Shown one piece after another: positions 23,316 to 30,764 of a stretch of DNA of 60,242 nucleotides. This DNA is from a virus. The DNA is taken from the IMG/VR virus record IMGVR_UViG_3300036861_000387, positions 1 through 60,242 of that record; one strand, 5' to 3'. Below the pieces are notes generated by a model. That model was not told the origin of the DNA. It ran no database searches and saw only the letters and a program-made list of their open reading frames with translations. The number at the start of each line of letters is the position of its first letter. Position 1 is the stretch's first letter. The position numbers and the translations under genes are program-made.

Positions 23316-23596
23316 CCATGACCCCGCGACCCTGCACCAGGCCCGACGGCGGCTGCGGCGAGCCGATCATCGAGGTCACCACCATCGCTGGCCGCAAGCA
23401 GGTGCTCAACCCCAAGCCGGTCAACGGCGTGGTGATGGTCAACGCCGAGGACACACTGGTGCTCAGCGGTCGCGGCGATAGCTGGCCCGACGTCCGCTCC
23501 CGGGTCGTGCCGGTCTACGTCGACCACCATGCGACCTGCGCGACCTGGCTGACCCGGATCAAACGGGAACGGGCCGCCGAGGCGGGTGGCCGATGA
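23312..23596 (+). CDS. hypothetical protein with zinc-type residues (94 aa)
   Basis: Starts GTG-ACC-ATG, so either codon could initiate. Cys pair early (PCTRPDGGCGEPI), then PKPVNGVVMVNAEDTLVLSG and HHATCATW near the C-terminus: the four ligands could form one metal site. The pattern is common in small actinophage proteins. Confidence 0.5.
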   Translation: MTMTPRPCTRPDGGCGEPIIEVTTIAGRKQVLNPKPVNGVVMVNAEDTLVLSGRGDSWPDVRSRVVPVYVDHHATCATWLTRIKRERAAEAGGR

Positions 23597-24060
23597 CTCA
23601 ACTGCGACTGAGTGACCAAGAGCGCCAGTTCTGGGATCTAGTGGAGCTGACAGAGGGATGCTGGATCTGGCACGGACTCGTCAACCGCTATGGCTATGGC
23701 ACGCAGTGGTGGAACGGGCGTCGGTTGAGTGCGCATCGCCTCGCCTACACCTTGGCGGTCGGCCCAATCCCCGAGGGCCTGACGCTCGACCATGTGAAGG
23801 CGCGCGGCTGCACCTCTCTCCTCTGCGTCAAGGCGATCCCTGATTGGTTCGGGCCAGCGCATCTTGAGCCGGTGACCATGCGCGAGAACGTGCTGCGTGG
23901 CGAGAGTCCAGCCGCCATCGGTGCCCGCAAGACCCACTGCCCAAAGGGCCACCCCTATGACGAGGCCAACACCTATCGGTACCGCGGCAAGAGGAGCTGT
24001 CGAGCATGCAATCGGGCGGCTGTTGCCGCACTGAGGGTCAGGAAGTTGGCTCGGCCATGA
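23593..24060 (+). CDS. free-standing HNH homing-type endonuclease (155 aa)
   Basis: The usual N-terminus (EGCWIWHG..NRYGYG), the HNH core TLDHVKARGC (Asp66-His67), PAHLEPVTMRENVLRG (His90, Asn99), then a KTHCPKGHPYDEANT ribbon closing with CRAC. Overlaps are ATGA on both sides, so the insertion caused no loss of coupling. Closely related in layout to the gene at 30886. Confidence 0.88.
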   Translation: MTQLRLSDQERQFWDLVELTEGCWIWHGLVNRYGYGTQWWNGRRLSAHRLAYTLAVGPIPEGLTLDHVKARGCTSLLCVKAIPDWFGPAHLEPVTMRENVLRGESPAAIGARKTHCPKGHPYDEANTYRYRGKRSCRACNRAAVAALRVRKLARP

Positions 24061-24365
24061 CCGAGATGCGGGGCAATTGGGAGCCGGACAACCACGGCTG
24101 GACACACCAGCCGGCCGAGCGGACCTGCCGCTACTGCCGCCGCGGTGTCATGCACACCAAGGCCGAGCACGACCTCATCTATTCGGTCGACCGGCAGGCC
24201 CTGCTCGACTGGGAACGCGAGGAGTCCGAGCGGCAGGTCAAGGCGGACAACGAGCTGCTGGAGCAGTTCGTCCGCGACGGCATGACCGAGGACGAGGCCG
24301 CCGACGAGCTGTGGCGGTGGATGGCGCAGGGCAGGGGCCTGGTCGAATCGAGGCCGCGACCATGA
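24057..24365 (+). CDS. hypothetical protein with N-terminal zinc motif (102 aa)
   Basis: Residues 15-45 hold HQPAERTCRYCRRGVMHTKAEH, giving C-x2-C and two His ligands, followed by an acidic helical region (REESERQVKADNELLEQFVR). No family recognised. Confidence 0.5.
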   Translation: MTEMRGNWEPDNHGWTHQPAERTCRYCRRGVMHTKAEHDLIYSVDRQALLDWEREESERQVKADNELLEQFVRDGMTEDEAADELWRWMAQGRGLVESRPRP

Positions 24366-24601
24366 GGCGCGCCCTGGTCGTCCTGCTCGCCACCGGCATG
24401 GCCGGCCCAAGCGGTGCCGCCGACCCACCTCGGCCCCCCGGGCGGGCGGCGGCGCCTTCCCTGATCGAGCACGAGTTCGAGCCGTGGGAGTACAGCAACG
24501 GCCAAGTGATCTGCATCCACTGGGATCCGCTGCGGCTGCGGCTGTGCGAACGCCCCGAGGTCGAGCACGCCTCAGCGCAGGTCGATGAGGAACACTCATG
24601 A
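24362..24601 (+). CDS. possible exported small protein (79 aa)
   Basis: ATGA-coupled. Residues 1-20 (MRRALVVLLATGMAGPSGAA) look like a signal peptide with an AxA-type end. The mature part has two Cys and three Trp. Envelope location is inference. Confidence 0.5.
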   Translation: MRRALVVLLATGMAGPSGAADPPRPPGRAAAPSLIEHEFEPWEYSNGQVICIHWDPLRLRLCERPEVEHASAQVDEEHS

Positions 24602-24801
24602 AGCGAGCGGGCATGCGGGAGTGCCCGGCATGCGGCACGCCGGACCCCGAGGCCGCCTGGACAGATGACGGACTCACCTGCCTGGAATGCGGACACATTG
24701 TCACCGCGGCTGAGCAGGAGGCGGGACTAGCCTCGCAGGTCGGCGGCGAGCCGGTCGAGGATGGCGAGGGCGTCGGGGCCGACGGCGGCCAGGTCGAGTA
24801 G
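24598..24801 (+). CDS. small zinc-ribbon protein (67 aa)
   Basis: ATGA-coupled. CPACG and CLECGH form a rubredoxin-like knuckle pair (residues 9-12 and 30-34). The last 25 codons run antisense into the XRE-DUF5753 gene, ending 75 bases inside it, so the C-terminus may be a by-product of the opposing gene. Confidence 0.5.
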   Translation: MKRAGMRECPACGTPDPEAAWTDDGLTCLECGHIVTAAEQEAGLASQVGGEPVEDGEGVGADGGQVE

Positions 24802-25593
24802 CGCCTTGAACGCCTGCCCGTAGCGGGCGACGTCAGCGAGGTTGCGGACAGTGAGTCCGGCCGTCAGCGTCTCGACCAGCACGAGGTCATCGGCGTCATC
24901 GGCGCGCTCCAGGAACGCCGAGAAGCCCTGCCACGCCCACACCGGCTCCTCGATCTCCAAGGGGAGGATGCCGAGCAGCACGTTGGGCATCCTGGCGGCC
25001 TGGGCGAGCCGGTCGAGCTGGGCGGCCATGACCTCGCGGGGCACGAACCGCCAGCGCAGCCCTGCCTCAGTCATCAGAAACTCGAACCGACGGCCAGGCC
25101 GGTACAGCAGCGTCTGCCTGGCGACCCGGGCCGCCACCGCCTCGGCGACCTCGGCATCGCTCTGCCCGTCCAGCTTGGCGCGGGCCCGGTAGACCGCGCG
25201 GGCATAGTCGGGGACCTGGAGCAGCCCGTGAACCAGCACCGGGTAGTAGCTGCGGTTCAAGGCGGCTGACTCCTCCAGGCCGGCGACCTCCTGCTGCAGC
25301 GCCGCCAGCCGCTCGGGCCGGCCCCTCCAGGACACCGCCTCGGTCGCGGCCACCTCGGCCAGCGCGTCGAGCCCGACGCGCTGCTGGGTGGTGGCGCCGG
25401 TGGCGGCCGCCCAGCGGTCGATCTGTTCCGGCGACGGGAGCTGCCGGCCGTTTTCCCAGCGGCTGACGGTGGACTGCGCGACCCCGACCCGCTCGGCAAG
25501 CTGGATGCTGGTGAGGCCGGCGGCGTCGCGGAGGTCCCGGAGCGCCCGCCCGAGTTGGCGGCGGCGCTCCGAGGCCTCGGCGAAGGGGCTCAT
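24727..25593 (-). CDS. XRE-DUF5753 regulator (288 aa)
   Basis: Residues 12-70 are a standard HTH (LTSIQLAERVGVAQSTVSRW). The rest is the DUF5753 ligand/partner domain: EESAALNRSYYPVLVHGLLQ, ARVARQTLL, FLMTEAGLRW and SAFLERADDADDLVLVETL. This family is a hallmark of actinobacteria, normally paired with a DUF397 or DUF6879 protein. ATGA-coupled to the DUF6879 gene, forming a two- or three-gene regulator cassette. Confidence 0.9.
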   Translation of the reverse strand: MSPFAEASERRRQLGRALRDLRDAAGLTSIQLAERVGVAQSTVSRWENGRQLPSPEQIDRWAAATGATTQQRVGLDALAEVAATEAVSWRGRPERLAALQQEVAGLEESAALNRSYYPVLVHGLLQVPDYARAVYRARAKLDGQSDAEVAEAVAARVARQTLLYRPGRRFEFLMTEAGLRWRFVPREVMAAQLDRLAQAARMPNVLLGILPLEIEEPVWAWQGFSAFLERADDADDLVLVETLTAGLTVRNLADVARYGQAFKALLDLAAVGPDALAILDRLAADLRG

Positions 25594-26087
25594 GCCGGCA
25601 GCAGGAACTCCTGGAGCGGCACTGAGCACGCCATGGCTAGATCGCGCTGCCAGCGGTACTGCTGGACTGCGGCGGGATCGATCACGTCGCGGCCACCGAG
25701 GAACTCCCCGTCTGGGCTGTAGTCCAGCGCCCACACACGCGCATGGTCGAACAGCCAGAAATCGGTCGCGAGGTGGGCTAACGCCGGGTGCTGGGTGCGG
25801 TCGGCGATGCGGATGTCCTCGCCGGCCGCCAGGTGGGCAGGGCCAATTTCGACCCGCCAGCGCAGGTAGGGCACGAGTGGCGGCGTGACGACCAGGACGC
25901 GGCCGATGCTGCGGCCCGCCTGGGTCGCGGCGGCGACCTGCTCGAGCCACTGCTGGCGCTGCTCGCCTTGGCGCGCGGTCGGCGGGTGGCCCTGCTGGAA
26001 CCGCTGGAATTCCAGCCGGTCAGGCCCGTAGAAGGCGCGCGTCTCCAGCCGCCACGCCGACCGCTCGAACCGATCGAAGAAGCTCAC
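25590..26087 (-). CDS. DUF6879 family protein (165 aa)
   Basis: A GTG at 26087 overlaps the stop of the 60-aa gene. Family landmarks: SFFDRFERSAWRLETRAFYG at the N-terminus and FWLFDHARVWALDY in the C-terminal half, followed by Y-R-W-Q-R. DUF6879 proteins commonly sit beside XRE-DUF5753 regulators in actinobacteria. Biochemistry is unknown. Confidence 0.85.
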   Translation of the reverse strand: MSFFDRFERSAWRLETRAFYGPDRLEFQRFQQGHPPTARQGEQRQQWLEQVAAATQAGRSIGRVLVVTPPLVPYLRWRVEIGPAHLAAGEDIRIADRTQHPALAHLATDFWLFDHARVWALDYSPDGEFLGGRDVIDPAAVQQYRWQRDLAMACSVPLQEFLLPA

Positions 26088-26266
26088 CCCTGGCGCAGCC
26101 TCTCGGCGGCCTCGGCCAGCATCCCGGCCGGGATCTTGACGGTCTGCTCGCCGTCGCTCAGCGGTAGCCCCGCCACGACCTGGCCGCGTACCACGATTTC
26201 GTCGGTCTCGTCCTTGACCCAGATCCCCGGGCAGTTGTCGGCACTGCACCCGCTGAGTTCTCGCAT
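26084..26266 (-). CDS. small partner of the DUF6879 cassette (60 aa)
   Basis: AGGGAGG ribosome site eight bases ahead. Contains CSADNCPGIWVKDETDEIVV and ends with a helix (AGMLAEAAERLRQG). Proteins of this size with a C-x5-CP motif often precede DUF6879 genes; a name is not claimed. It is first in the leftward cassette. Confidence 0.7.
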   Translation of the reverse strand: MRELSGCSADNCPGIWVKDETDEIVVRGQVVAGLPLSDGEQTVKIPAGMLAEAAERLRQG

Positions 26267-26427
26267 GGCCCGCCTCCCTGGCGACGCTTGGATATCCCTT
26301 ATCAGGGATAGTCGGCGTCGCCAGGGGACTGGTCAAGGGTGGAATCCCTCTTTCGGTCTATGATGCTTGACGGATACTTCCTAGTCTGTGCATAGTAACA
26401 GCTCAGTCAAGGAGAGGGGAGGGTATC
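26267..26427. promoter_or_regulatory. divergent intergenic region with inverted repeat and rightward promoter
   Basis: Between the regulator cassette and the accessory island. A perfect repeat TATCCCT-TATC-AGGGATA (26293-26310) is a good operator candidate for the XRE-DUF5753 protein. Toward the island, TTGACG (26367-26372), an 18-base spacer and CATAGT (26391-26396) form a plausible promoter. A purine-rich ribosome site precedes the GTG at 26428. Confidence 0.6.
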
Positions 26428-27057
26428 GTGCGGCGCTGGCTGGTCGTGTTCCTCGCCGCCGCGGCGGCGGTGCTGAGCTTCGACGCACTCCGCGCGCATG
26501 CGCTGGAGTCCGGCGTCATCCCGACCCAGGCGATCATGCCCCGCACCTGGCTGGCCGCACTCTGGGCGCTGGTGATCGACGCAGCCGCTGCCGCCGGCAT
26601 CCTCGGTGTCCGCGCCGACCGCCGCGACCCGCGCGCCTGGACGATGCTGATACTGGCGTTCGCGGGATCGGTCGGGTTCCAGGTCTGGACGCCGCCGACC
26701 GAGCTGGCCCGCGCGGTCCCGCCGGTCGTGCTGGCCCTGGCCATCATCGTCCTTGAACTGCCGAGGCGTACGGCCGGGGCTTTCCGGGAGGCAGCCCCGG
26801 CCGCCACCGTGCCCGCGCCGGAGGTGCGCCCTCCCTCGCCTCCGGCGCGGGCCGTCAAGCCTGCGCCGCCGGGCGGCGCGCTGGAGCCGGCGCACCGCGC
26901 CGCCATCGCCGAGCTCGCCGCCGGTGGGGGAGAGCGCAAGGTGATGGCGGGCCTCGGCGCACGCGGCATCGATCTGCCTCGCGCAATGGTGCGTCGTGAG
27001 TTGCAGCGCATCCGCGACAACGGCACCGCGCCGCATGAGGAGATCCCGGCGCAGTGA
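26428..27057 (+). CDS. DUF2637 membrane protein (209 aa)
   Basis: GTG start after AAGGAGAGGGGAGGG. Residues 3-115 carry hydrophobic helices with the DUF2637 order (FDALRAHALESGV, LAALWALVIDAAAAAGIL, MLILAFAGSVGFQVW, PPVVLALAIIVLEL). A Pro-rich linker leads to a C-terminal helical domain (HRAAIAELAAGGGERKVMAG) that looks DNA-binding. The family is typical of actinobacterial plasmids and integrative elements. Confidence 0.75.
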   Translation: MRRWLVVFLAAAAAVLSFDALRAHALESGVIPTQAIMPRTWLAALWALVIDAAAAAGILGVRADRRDPRAWTMLILAFAGSVGFQVWTPPTELARAVPPVVLALAIIVLELPRRTAGAFREAAPAATVPAPEVRPPSPPARAVKPAPPGGALEPAHRAAIAELAAGGGERKVMAGLGARGIDLPRAMVRRELQRIRDNGTAPHEEIPAQ

Positions 27058-27536
27058 CTCGGCGCGAGCGTCCCGACCCGGGCTGGCACGCTGCCGGCTG
27101 GGGTCGGCTGCGCCGCTGGTGGGGGAGCCGGCGCACCGTCGACCCGGAGCCCGAGCCGACACTGATCGAGCATGACGAGGAGGAGCTGGAGGCTGAGCCG
27201 CCGGCGCGCTGGTGGAGCGCGGCGCTGTGGTGCGCCGCCATCCTCGGCGCACTCGGCGCACTCGACCCGCGCCTGGCTGGCGGCGCACTCGTCGGCGCAG
27301 TGATGGGGGGGTGGGTGGCGCGGCGTGCGGCGCAGCGGCGCATTGACCAGGCGGCGCACCTGTTGAACCGGGAGCGCGCCACAGTGACGGCGCGCGCCAT
27401 GCGCCGAGCGCGCCGGCGCGCCAACAAGGCGGCGAATGCCGAGGATCGGGAGCGGCGCACTGAGGCGGCACGCGCCGCCAAGGAGGCCCGCCGAGCAGCT
27501 AACCGGGCGTCGCACCGGCAGGGGAGTGGATCATGA
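27054..27536 (+). CDS. membrane protein with long basic helix (160 aa)
   Basis: GTG start overlapping the DUF2637 stop. Acidic patch (IEHDEEELEAE), two short membrane spans (residues 54-88), then about 70 residues of Arg/Ala-rich helix (residues 91-157). The basic helix could bind nucleic acid or membrane. No family recognised. Confidence 0.55.
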   Translation: MTRRERPDPGWHAAGWGRLRRWWGSRRTVDPEPEPTLIEHDEEELEAEPPARWWSAALWCAAILGALGALDPRLAGGALVGAVMGGWVARRAAQRRIDQAAHLLNRERATVTARAMRRARRRANKAANAEDRERRTEAARAAKEARRAANRASHRQGSGS

Positions 27537-27661
27537 GGCGCTCCCCCGGCGAGAGAGGATGCCGCTTGCGGCCCGGCTATGCGGGCGGGGGCGGGCGGGT
27601 GCTCGGGGACGGGCGCGCGCGCGCGTTCTTTATACGCGGCGGGGGTGGTCGGATGACCTGA
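27533..27661 (+). CDS. possible small Gly/Arg-rich protein (42 aa)
   Basis: ATGA-coupled, but composed almost only of Arg and Gly and spanning a GC-alternating run (GCGCGCGCGCGCG at about 27612). Could be a real micro-protein or just open frame in biased DNA. Confidence 0.3.
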   Translation: MRRSPGERGCRLRPGYAGGGGRVLGDGRARAFFIRGGGGRMT

Positions 27662-27703
27662 CCCTCACCGCGCAGCGCGCGAGGAACATGACTCCACAGT
27701 GAC

Positions 27704-27734
27704 GGCGGGCCAGGGATCGTGGCCCCGGCCCGCC
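27704..27734 (+). terminator. strong hairpin, possible attenuator or terminator
   Basis: Perfect 8-base arms GGCGGGCC and GGCCCGCC with a 15-base loop, in the gap before the gene at 27760. No T-run follows, so classical termination is doubtful. Transcript processing or partial termination fits equally. Confidence 0.4.
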
Positions 27735-27759
27735 AGCATCGAAAGTTGAGGCACCAACG

Positions 27760-28203
27760 ATGCGGACTCAGCATCGCCCCGGCCGGCACGGGCCGGCAAT
27801 AGGGCTGCCCATGCTGGACGGCTCCAGCCGCACCAGGCATAAGCGGTCCGGCAAGGACTACCGCACCACCGCACTCATCGTCGCCGGCGGCATGATGGCG
27901 GCCTATCTCGCCCGCGACCAGCGCGGCCCGGTATCGCTGATGCTCGGCTGCCTGTCGGTCCTGGTAGCGACCTGCTACTGGCACCGCACCAACCAAGCCG
28001 CAGTGCGGCTGCTGGTCGGTGTGGTCCCGGTGGTGCTGATGCTGGGCATGGCGCTGGCGCAGTATCGGGGGACCAAGGCGATGGCCGCCGACGTGACCGC
28101 GGGCGCGTCGACCTCGACCGAGACGATGACCGCCGGCGCGGTCACCACCGTCGGCGACGTCGGCAAGTGGCTGTTGACGCTGTTCTTCGGGAACGGCAGT
28201 TAG
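27760..28203 (+). CDS. membrane protein (147 aa)
   Basis: Hydrophilic N-terminus (residues 1-33), then three hydrophobic spans (TTALIVAGGMMAAYLA, VSLMLGCLSVLVATCYW, AVRLLVGVVPVVLMLGMAL). Ser/Thr-rich linker and a hydrophobic tail (WLLTLFF). Ends TAG two bases before the GTG of the transglycosylase. Function unknown; perhaps part of an envelope complex. Confidence 0.6.
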   Translation: MRTQHRPGRHGPAIGLPMLDGSSRTRHKRSGKDYRTTALIVAGGMMAAYLARDQRGPVSLMLGCLSVLVATCYWHRTNQAAVRLLVGVVPVVLMLGMALAQYRGTKAMAADVTAGASTSTETMTAGAVTTVGDVGKWLLTLFFGNGS

Positions 28204-28205
28204 CG

Positions 28206-28796
28206 GTGTGCCAGCCCAGCCAGCAACGACCGCCGAGCACCCTCGGCGTCATGGTCGTCATCGCCGCCGTCGCGGCCCTGCTCGCCAAGGGCGGCGGCGC
28301 AGAGCTCCCCAAGGTCCAGGCCGGCACCGCCCTGGCTGGCATGCTCGGTAGCCTGCAGCTTCCTGGCCTGCCGCAGCTCGGCACGCCGCCTGGTGGTGGG
28401 CTCGGGCACGCGGACATCCCGGCGAGCTACGGGCGGCTGTACGCCAGCGCCGGCCGCCGGTATGGGGTGCCCCCTACGGTGCTGGCCGGCATCGGCAAGA
28501 TTGAGTCCAACCACGGCCGCTCCCGGCTGCCCGGGGTGCGGTCGGGCTCGAACTCCGCCGGGGCGTGCGGGCCCATGCAGATCGGCTGCATCCCTGGCAG
28601 CAAGGCGGGGAACTCCTGGGCGCGGTACGGCCGCGGCAGCCCCTACCGGCCAGAGGATGCCATCCCCGCAGCGGCGCGCTACCTCGTCGGCCACGGCGCC
28701 CACCGCAACCTCGACCGCGCCATCTACGGCTACAACCACGACTGGGGCTATGTCACCACGGTGAAGGCATGGGCCCGCCGCTACGGAGGTTCCTGA
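28206..28796 (+). CDS. SLT-type lytic transglycosylase (196 aa)
   Basis: One N-terminal membrane span (residues 13-27). The catalytic domain starts at ASYGRLYASAGRRYGVPPTV; GIGKIESNHGRS holds the catalytic Glu100, followed by ACGPMQIGC, AARYL and YGYNHDWGYV: the full SLT motif order. The enzyme cuts glycan strands of peptidoglycan. Far from the endolysin and beside plasmid-like membrane genes, it resembles VirB1-type wall-opening enzymes more than a lysis protein. Confidence 0.88.
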   Translation: MCQPSQQRPPSTLGVMVVIAAVAALLAKGGGAELPKVQAGTALAGMLGSLQLPGLPQLGTPPGGGLGHADIPASYGRLYASAGRRYGVPPTVLAGIGKIESNHGRSRLPGVRSGSNSAGACGPMQIGCIPGSKAGNSWARYGRGSPYRPEDAIPAAARYLVGHGAHRNLDRAIYGYNHDWGYVTTVKAWARRYGGS

Positions 28797-28921
28797 TGGA
28801 CTACATGAGCGAAGGCGAGCTGCTCTGGGCCGCCTACGCCACCGATGGCAAGTCCCGGCACGGGAAGCTGATCCGTCCACCGGTCGCGCCGCCGAGACGA
28901 TCAGGCAGGGACCGGTCCTGA
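28796..28921 (+). CDS. hypothetical micro-protein (41 aa)
   Basis: TGATG-coupled to the transglycosylase. Acidic N-terminal helix (EGELLWAAYATDG) and basic Arg/Pro-rich tail. Not recognised. Confidence 0.4.
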   Translation: MDYMSEGELLWAAYATDGKSRHGKLIRPPVAPPRRSGRDRS

Positions 28922-29064
28922 TGCTGGCCTCCAATGTCGTCCTCGCTGAGTCCAGCTACTACGTCAGTCTGGCCGTCGCGTTCGTGCTCGGCATGGCCAT
29001 CGCCCGATCGTTTGTGCGCCCAGAGCGCGGCGGGGGAACCCGACGGCGGCGGCGTCGGCGATGA
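28921..29064 (+). CDS. single-pass micro membrane protein (47 aa)
   Basis: TGATG-coupled. Hydrophobic span (YYVSLAVAFVLGMAIA) then RPERGGGTRRRRRRR, a run of seven Arg that would hold the C-terminus inside. Function unknown. Confidence 0.5.
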   Translation: MLASNVVLAESSYYVSLAVAFVLGMAIARSFVRPERGGGTRRRRRRR

Positions 29065-29186
29065 CCGCCGCGCTGTGTCTGCTGGCCGGGCTGGTCGCCG
29101 TCGTGCTGCCGCTGCTCGGGTGGTGGGACGACCGCCGCCGACGCCGAGCTGCCGTGTCTGGCCAGGACAGCAAGGGGCACCCGTGA
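29061..29186 (+). CDS. single-pass micro membrane protein (41 aa)
   Basis: ATGA-coupled. Hydrophobic N-terminus (ALCLLAGLVAVVLPLLGWW) then basic DDRRRRR. Same topology as the preceding gene; the pair may act together. Confidence 0.5.
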   Translation: MTAALCLLAGLVAVVLPLLGWWDDRRRRRAAVSGQDSKGHP

Positions 29187-29404
29187 CCTGGTGGGAGCGC
29201 GCCGAGTGCCGCGACGCCGACACCAACGCCTTCTACCCGGAGGCCGGCGGGCTGACCGAGATCGCCGAGCGGCTGTGCGAGCGATGCCCGGTGATGACCG
29301 AATGCCTGGACTGGGCGCTCGACCACGGCGAGGTCTGGGGTACTTGGGGAGGCCTGTCCGAACGGGAACGGCGGACGCTTCGGCGTCACCGCAGGGTGGC
29401 GTAA
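29183..29404 (+). CDS. WhiB-family iron-sulfur regulator (73 aa)
   Basis: GTG start overlapping the previous stop. The four cluster ligands are Cys9, Cys32, Cys35 and Cys41 (C-x22-C-x2-C-x5-C), followed by VWGTWGG and a basic C-terminal DNA-binding helix (RERRTLRRHRR). WhiB-like proteins bind a [4Fe-4S] cluster and sigma factor. Phage copies are known to disturb host WhiB control and exclude other phages. Confidence 0.93.
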   Translation: MTWWERAECRDADTNAFYPEAGGLTEIAERLCERCPVMTECLDWALDHGEVWGTWGGLSERERRTLRRHRRVA

Positions 29405-29556
29405 CATGCTACTCCGGCCACTCTCCGCGAATGGTTGATAATCCTCATTACGTTAACCTGTCGCATGTCGGACCCTTCCCCCGCCGAGTAGGATGACGCC
29501 ATGAACGATGCGGGAGCTGGCTGCGACTGGCATGCCCTGGCCGGGTCGTGGCGCTG
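29405..29556 (+). other. AT-richer gap with an 18-codon frame
   Basis: Locally AT-rich stretch (TTGATAATCCTCATTACG near 29431) for this genome, so a promoter is likely here, but no convincing pair of boxes can be fixed. An 18-codon frame at 29501-29557 with AGGA ahead overlaps the next gene by TGATG and may serve as a leader peptide. Confidence 0.35.
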
Positions 29557-29784
29557 ATGGACCTGACTGTCGGGCAGGTCGTCATCCGCACGGCGCTGTT
29601 CTGCGTAGCAGCACTGCTGGTGACTGGGCTGCTATGGCTCGGCACCCAGGTCGCCATCCGACGCGGCTGGATCGTGCGGCGCAGCGAGCCGATCCGGGAA
29701 TGGGTCGAACTCGGCGAGGCGACCCGCGACGTAGGTCGAGCCATCAGGGCATCGCTGCCCTCCCGACTTCGGCGCTGGCTGTGA
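29557..29784 (+). CDS. membrane-anchored protein (75 aa)
   Basis: TGATG-coupled start; an in-frame GTG at 29548 is also possible. Hydrophobic span (VVIRTALFCVAALLVTGLLW) followed by a charged cytoplasmic part (residues 35-75). Function unknown. Confidence 0.5.
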   Translation: MDLTVGQVVIRTALFCVAALLVTGLLWLGTQVAIRRGWIVRRSEPIREWVELGEATRDVGRAIRASLPSRLRRWL

Positions 29785-30086
29785 CCGACCCACCCGCCTC
29801 GCGTCCCGCGCCGGCAGTGGCGATCCGAGCCGCGATTGACTGCCCGCGCGCCAAGACATGGATGACGCCGTGCATCGCCCGGGACGGCGCAACTGCGCTC
29901 GACGACGCCGATGCAGCCGACCCTGAGCAGCGGCGCGAGTGTGTCGGCTGTGGCGCCGATCCTCGGGAGCTACTGCTCGACCTGTCCGAGCGGTATCCAC
30001 CAGCGCGGCGCTACCGGCAGACGCACGATCCGAAGGCCTGCGCTGACACGCTGACCAGGATGGTGGCGGAGTATGTCGAGCGCTGA
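29781..30086 (+). CDS. hypothetical protein with Cys motif (101 aa)
   Basis: GTG start overlapping the previous stop. Pro-rich DPPASRPAPA beginning, then C (IDCPRAK), C (TPCIARD), and CVGCGADP: four Cys of a possible zinc site. C-terminal helices. The first 23 bases of the Pro-rich part recur exactly in the next gene. Confidence 0.5.
   Translation: MTDPPASRPAPAVAIRAAIDCPRAKTWMTPCIARDGATALDDADAADPEQRRECVGCGADPRELLLDLSERYPPARRYRQTHDPKACADTLTRMVAEYVER
29793..29815 (+). repeat. 23-base direct repeat, copy 1
   Basis: CCCGCCTCGCGTCCC + GCGCCGGC, identical to 30091-30113. Encodes the Pro-rich N-terminus of both genes in the same frame. Confidence 0.8.
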
Positions 30087-30459
30087 CCCGCCCGCCTCGC
30101 GTCCCGCGCCGGCCCCCGACCCGCCCCCCGATCCCGCGGACGGCTGGGAGGCGCGGATGGCCGAACGTGCCGCCGCCCGACGCGCTGAGCAGGAAGAAGC
30201 TGAGCAGCAGCACGCAGGCCATCAGCGACCACCCGACCGGTCGACGTGGCCCGTTCCTGAGCACTTGAAGGGCTATAGCGCCCGAGACGTGTTCCTGTGG
30301 TACATGATGGATGGCTGGCGCCGCATCCTCGGTGGCGAACCGAAGGTGCTGTTCGACCACGACTTCGGCTTCCATGTCATCAGCGATGGCATCTGGCAAC
30401 TGAAGCTTGCGAATCTCGATGAGTTCCCTGACGAGCGATTCCCGGAGCTGGGGCCATGA
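30073..30459 (+). CDS. hypothetical protein (128 aa)
   Basis: Overlaps the previous gene by 14 bases. N-terminal 50 residues Pro/Glu/Arg-rich. The second half is a compact domain (YSARDVFLWYMMDGWRRILG, FHVISDGIWQLKLANLDEFP). Not recognised. Confidence 0.5.
   Translation: MSSADPPASRPAPAPDPPPDPADGWEARMAERAAARRAEQEEAEQQHAGHQRPPDRSTWPVPEHLKGYSARDVFLWYMMDGWRRILGGEPKVLFDHDFGFHVISDGIWQLKLANLDEFPDERFPELGP
30091..30113 (+). repeat. 23-base direct repeat, copy 2
   Basis: Same bases as 29793-29815, 298 bases apart. Suggests the start of one gene was copied to the other. Confidence 0.8.
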
Positions 30460-30764
30460 CCGACCCGCCCCGCGACCCCGACCTGCTGGCCGCGATCAGG
30501 GCGCGGTGGTTCACCGATGGCCTGCACCGCGCGGAATACTGGGCCGACCTTGCCAGCCGAGACGTGCCGCTGCTGGTGGACCTAGCCGACAAGCGGGGCC
30601 GCGAGGTCGGCCGGCTGCGCGACCTGCTCGCCCGCCTGGAATGGGGCGATGGCCGCAACCGGTGTTCTGCATGCGGCGAGCATAAGGCCCGGGGCCACGA
30701 ACCCGGCTGCTGGCTGGCCGAAGCCTTGACCAGCAACGAAGAAGCACCCCCCAGCCGAAGCTGA
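30456..30764 (+). CDS. hypothetical protein with Cys-His-Cys motif (102 aa)
   Basis: ATGA-coupled, last gene of the island. Helical first half (LAAIRARWFTDGLHRAEYWA), then CSACGEHKARGHEPGCWLAE, the same zinc-like motif as in the genes at 8808 and 45283. Function unknown. Confidence 0.55.
   Translation: MTDPPRDPDLLAAIRARWFTDGLHRAEYWADLASRDVPLLVDLADKRGREVGRLRDLLARLEWGDGRNRCSACGEHKARGHEPGCWLAEALTSNEEAPPSRS

Noticed and set aside
27600-27640. GC-alternating run as Z-DNA or origin signal
   Set aside because: Such runs arise easily at this base composition; nothing else supports a function.
29501-29557. 18-codon frame as a normal gene
   Set aside because: Too short to call; kept only as a possible leader in the gap entry.
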